From: Apostichopus japonicus
Taxonomy: Eukaryota > Echinodermata > Holothuroidea > Aspidochirotida > Stichopodidae
Assembly (NCBI RefSeq): GCF_037975245.1
Contig: NC_092574.1
Span: 5,884,713 to 5,948,712 of the forward strand
Direction of reading: 5' to 3'
Length of the DNA stretch: 64,000 nucleotides
Shown here: positions 60,401 through 64,000 of the stretch, one piece after another
Layout: the number at the start of each line of letters is the position of its first letter
Position numbering within the stretch: the stretch's first letter is position 1
Position numbers and translations under genes: made by a program
Notes under the pieces: model-generated
Told to the model about the DNA's origin: nothing
Databases searched by the model: none
What the model saw: only the letters and a program-made list of their open reading frames with translations

Positions 60401-63203
60401 TTACGAATCTGAACTTTATTTTGGAATTGGGTACCAAAAAGAGGTACTTTTTTCACTTTTCAGACAAAACACCTATTTTTGGCGCAAATAAAAATTGCCA
60501 AAAATTGACCCAAAATCGATTTCGCCCGAAAGACGTAACAGGGAGTAATCGATGCTCAGGAGCCCAAATCTGCAACTCCCAGGTCCATATCTGCTTCCGT
60601 TCGGGAGATACGTGGTCCCAAAGTACAAGATAGAAATACGTGACTGTTCTTTATAAGTGCAAAATTTGGAAAACCCCCTCTTTTCAGCCCCCTCTCTTGT
60701 CCTCTCTGAAACACCCATCGACATTAAAATTAGACGTGAAGTAGAAGACACTCTTGTCTTTGTTATACACCAATTTCGTGTAATTATCTGACCGGGAAAG
60801 GCTTTTTGTCCATATCATGTCTATTTGCGCCAAAAATAGGTGTTTTGTCATGCAAAGTAAAAAAAGTATCTCAATTTGGTACCCAATTCCAAAATAAAGT
60901 TCAGATTCGTAATCAGCGTGTCGCGAACTACCAGAAAAGATACACAGTTATCGCCTTTGCGCCCTCTTATGACACTTTTTTCGCTCAGTTTGCAACTTCA
61001 GGTGAACAATATAGAAAAGCGAAAAACTTTTAGGGACAACAAAAGATTTTAATCCTTTGTTCGTCGTAAAAGTTTTTCCGCTCTTACTTTTATTGAGGTG
61101 AAAAAACTTGTTGTCGCAAAGTCGATAAATGTGGATCTTTTCTGGTAGTTCGCGACACGCTGATTACGAATCTGAACTTTATTTTGGAATTGGGTACCAA
61201 AAAGAGGTACTTTTTTCACTTTTCAGACAAAACACCTATTTTTGGCGCAAATAAAAATTGCCAAAAATTGACCCAAAATCGATTTCGCCCGAAAGACGTA
61301 ACAGGGAGTAATCGATGCTCAGGAGCCCAAATCTGCAACTCCCAGGTCCATATCTGCTTCCGTTCGGGAGAAACGTGGTCCCAAAGTACAAGATAGAAAT
61401 ACGTGACTGTTCTTTATAAGTGCAAAATTTGGAAAACCCCCTCTTTTCAGCCCCCTCTCTTGTCCTCTCTGAAACACCCATCGACATTAAAATTAGACGT
61501 GAAGTAGAAGACACTCTTGTCTTTGTTATACACCAATTTCGTGTAATTATCTGACCGGGAAAGGCTTTTTGTCCATATCATGTCTATTTGCGCCAAAAAT
61601 AGGTGTTTTGTCATGCAAAGTTAAAAAAGTATCTCAATTTGGTACCCAATTCCAAAATAAAGTTCAGATTCGTAATCAGCGTGTCGCGAACTACCAGAAA
61701 AGATACACATTTATTGCCTTTGCGCCCTCTTATGACACTTTTTTTCGCTCAGTTTGCAACTTCAGATGAACAATAGAAAAGCGAAAAACTTTTAGGGACA
61801 ACAAAAGATTTTAATCCTTTGTTCGTCGTAAAAGTTTTTCCGCTCTTACTTTTATTGAGGTGAAAAAACTTGTTGTCGCAAAGTCGATAAATGTGGATCT
61901 TTTCTGGTAGTTCGCGACACGCTGATTACGAATCTGAACTTTATTTTGGAATTGGGTACCAAAAAGAGGTACTTTTTTCACTTTTCAGACAAAACACCTA
62001 TTTTTGGCGCAAATAAAAATTGCCAAAAATTGACCCAAAATCGATTTCGCCCGAAAGACGTAACAGGGAGTAATCGATGCTCAGGAGCCCAAATCTGCAA
62101 CTCCCAGGTCCATATCTTTTTCCGTTCGGGAGATACGTGGTCCCAAAGTACAAGATAGAAATACGTGACTGTTCTTTATAAGTGCAAAATTTGGAAAACC
62201 CCCTCTTTTCAGCCCCCTCTCTTGTCCTCTCTGAAACACCCATCGACATTAAAATTAGACGTGAAGTAGAAGACACTCTTGTCTTTGTTATACACCAATT
62301 TCGTGTAATTATCTGACCGGGAAAGGCTTTTTGTCCATATCATGTCCATTTGCGCCAAAAATAGGTGTTTTGTCATGCAAAGTAAAAAAAGTATCTCAAT
62401 TTGGTACCCAATTCCAAAATAAAGTTCAGATTCGTAATCAGCGTGTCGCGAACTACCAGAAAAGATACACATTTATCGCCTTTGCGCCCTCTTATGACAC
62501 TTTTTTCGCTCAGTTTGCAACTTCAGGTGAACAATAGAAAAGCGAAAAACTTTTAGGGACAACAAAAGATTTTAATCCTTTGTTCGTCGTAAAAGTTTTT
62601 CCGCTCTTACTTTTATTGAGGTGAAAAAAACTTGTTGTCGCAAAGTCGATAAATGTGGATCTTTTCTGGTAGTTCGCGACACGCTGATTACGAATCTGAA
62701 CTTTATTTTGGAATTGGGTACCAAAAAGAGGTACTTTTTTCACTTTTCAGACAAAACACCTATTTTTGGCGCAAATAAAAATTGCCAAAAATTGACCCAA
62801 AATCGATTTCGCCCGAAAGACGTAACAGGGAGTAATCGATGCTCAGGAGCCCAAATCTGCAACTCCCAGGTCCATATCTGCTTCCGTTCGGGAGAAACGT
62901 GGTCCCAAAGTACAAGATAGAAATACGTGACTGTTCTTTATAAGTGCAAAATTTGGAAAACCCCCTCTTTTCAGCCCCCTCTCTTGTCCTCTCTGAAACA
63001 CCCATCGACATTAAAATTAGACGTGAAGTAGAAGACACTCTTGTCTTTGTTATACACCAATTTCGTGTAATTATCTGACCGGGAAAGGCTTTTTGTCCAT
63101 ATCATGTCTATTTGCGCCAAAAATAGGTGTTTTGTCATGCAAAGTTAAAAAAGTATCTCAATTTGGTACCCAATTCCAAAATAAAGTTCAGATTCGTAAT
63201 CAG
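48499..63203 (+). repeat. Satellite-like tandem array, about 19 units of 761 bp
   Basis: The landmark AAATTTGG after TAAGTGCA recurs at 48511, 49271, 50032, 50792, 51553, 52314, 53065, 53827, 54589, 55351, 56112, 56874, 57636, 58398, 59149, 59900, 60662, 61425, 62187 and 62949. Spacing is 760-763 bp except for three 751-bp units (ending at 53065, 59149, 59900) that share an 11-bp deletion in the CCAAAAATTG duplication. Most units differ at few positions; the first is the most diverged. Every unit contains a long inverted repeat (see 50192-50620). Short frames of 60-93 codons recur in each unit on both strands. They are not accepted as genes: no codon bias, no family, and they overlap each other antisense. 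The array ends abruptly inside a hairpin arm at 63203. Confidence 0.97.
50192..50620. repeat. Representative 429-bp inverted repeat within one array unit
   Basis: The left arm 50192-50331 begins TATTTGCGCCAAAAATAGG and ends GCCTTTGCG. The right arm 50482-50620 begins CGCAAAGTCG and ends TTTTTGGCGCAAATA. The inner 83 bp of the arms (from GGTACCCAATTCC inward) differ at only two or three positions; the outer part has about seven mismatches. The 150-bp loop contains a second inverted pair, AAAAACTTTTAGGGACAACA against its imperfect complement around CGTCGTAAAAGTTTTT. The same arrangement recurs in every full unit. Confidence 0.93.
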
Positions 63204-63223
63204 CCCCTTCTCTTCCTAAACTT
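63204..63223. other. Right junction of the array
   Basis: The unit sequence runs through GATTCGTAATCAG and then breaks into unrelated CCCCTTCTCTTCC instead of continuing CGTGTCGCG. No duplication or inverted end is seen at the break. Confidence 0.7.
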
Positions 63224-63600
63224 ACCACCATCTCGACAAGATGACAAAATTCAGAAAATTGAAGAGTTGACGAGATAACGGATCTCGTCAATGCAACAAT
63301 TTTCTGCAAATTGACGAGTTGCACACTTACTATGTATACCATCTCGACAAGATGACAAAATTCAGAAAATTCATGCATTGACGAGATCCGTTATCTCGTC
63401 AACTTGTCAATTTTCTGAATTTTGTCATCTTGTCGAGATGGTAGTAAGTGTGCAACTCGTCAATTTGCAGAAAATTGTTGCATTGACGAGATCCGTTATC
63501 TCGTCAAAACGTCAATTTTCTGAATTTTGTCACGTTACCATCTCGTCAACTCGTCAATTTGCAGATAATTGTCGTTTTGTCAAGTTGGTAACTCGTCAAT
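63224..63600. repeat. Foldback element built from TTGACGAGAT palindromes
   Basis: The arms 63241-63388 and 63394-63532 are inverted copies of each other around a centre near 63391. The main difference is a six-base indel at TATACATAG. Within them TTGACGAGAT and its complement ATCTCGTCAA, five bases apart, form a perfect stem three times (63267-63291, 63378-63402, 63483-63507). CTCGTCAA and GACAAGATGACAAAATTC words recur throughout, and degraded copies continue to about 63600. It is a foldback or MITE-like structure; the family is not recognised. Confidence 0.85.
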
Positions 63601-64000
63601 GCAATGTACCTTCTACGCTTCCGTTCCAACGTATGTACACGGTAGTAATTTATCAATAAGCGAGATGGAGAAGTAGGACTAGGGATTTCTTTCCCAAAAT
63701 CACGTTAGTCGGGAAGTGGTCAGGCGCGGCGGAACGGAAAAATTATTGGGGGGGGGCTAATGTGTGGAGACTATCTAAGCGGAGCGCCACCATCGGTTGG
63801 CGCGGAGCGTACAAGAAATTTTGGGTTTTTTCAAACCCCCAGATGGCCGGAAACGGCACTTCCCGAGTGTTTAATGCTGTGAATACCTAGCCCTAAAATA
63901 TGGGTCTCAAGCCTGCAATTTCTCAGATTGCACCTAAAAGTCTGTAAAAACATTGTAATTTGTATGTTCGATGGTATTTTAAGAGAGTAGCTATTCCTCG
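63601..64000. other. Right flank; possible start of a further repeat element
   Basis: No gene was recognised. At 63721 a CAGGCGCGGCGGAAC sequence followed by a G run resembles the CAGxGGCG-type end of hAT elements, and a GC-rich stretch (GCGGAGCGCCACC, GGTTGGCGCGGAGCG, near 63780-63810) follows. The window ends before any right terminus can be seen, so this is only a suggestion. Confidence 0.25.

Noticed and set aside
48499-63203. Recurring 60-99-codon frames in every array unit, such as those starting MSSTSRLILMSMGVSE or MSISCLFAPKIGV
   Set aside because: They overlap each other on opposite strands, repeat because the DNA repeats, show no preference for silent changes that I can see, and match no family.
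48499-63203. Regular array considered as a CRISPR or rDNA-type repeat
   Set aside because: The units are 761 bp with no short repeat-spacer alternation, the context is an animal genome, and no ribosomal RNA sequence is recognisable.

Overview
This is eukaryotic, animal-type DNA: AT-rich, with spliced genes (GT-AG introns, polypyrimidine tracts before acceptors), long stretches without genes, many microsatellites and several transposon families. The gene set and the repeat types suggest a marine invertebrate, possibly an echinoderm. That placement is an inference from gene content and general appearance; no single element proves it.

Layout. Positions 1-21,600 hold no gene I can name. They contain one possible terminal exon (3769-3955), a microsatellite flanked by a 91-bp duplication, a tRNA-derived SINE, a 966-bp hAT-type element inserted with an 8-bp target duplication into an 18-bp minisatellite, and other dispersed repeats. 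Positions 22,014-27,800 hold a complete eight-coding-exon PP2C/PPM-family protein phosphatase (324 aa, + strand). A MITE lies just upstream of its coding exon 1, and repeats and a G-quadruplex tract lie in its introns. Positions 27,800-35,900 are intergenic with small tandem repeats and a second copy of the same MITE. Positions 35,916-39,743 (- strand, seven exons, 599 aa) encode a GH3-domain protein (GHDC-like). Positions 40,566-43,391 (+ strand, three exons, 582 aa) encode fucose-1-phosphate guanylyltransferase (FPGT). GHDC and FPGT are head to head, 822 bp apart, and probably share a promoter region. Downstream come one orphan exon candidate, a decayed LINE reverse-transcriptase 3' end, a 373-bp hAT MITE with a perfect 8-bp target duplication, and a possible minus-strand terminal exon.

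Positions 48,499-63,203 are a 14.7-kb satellite-like array of about 19 tandem units of 760-763 bp (three are 751 bp). Each unit carries a 429-bp inverted repeat with 140-bp arms, so any transcript would fold into serial long hairpins. Diagnostic variants show higher-order organisation: a repeated three-unit block and a repeated two-unit block. The left edge looks rearranged by a roughly 566-bp inversion, and the right edge stops abruptly at a separate foldback element built from TTGACGAGAT palindromes.

The three recognised genes are independent housekeeping-type functions (Ser/Thr dephosphorylation, an acyl-adenylate-type ligase fold, GDP-fucose salvage) and not a pathway. The array and its edges are the most unusual part of the window.
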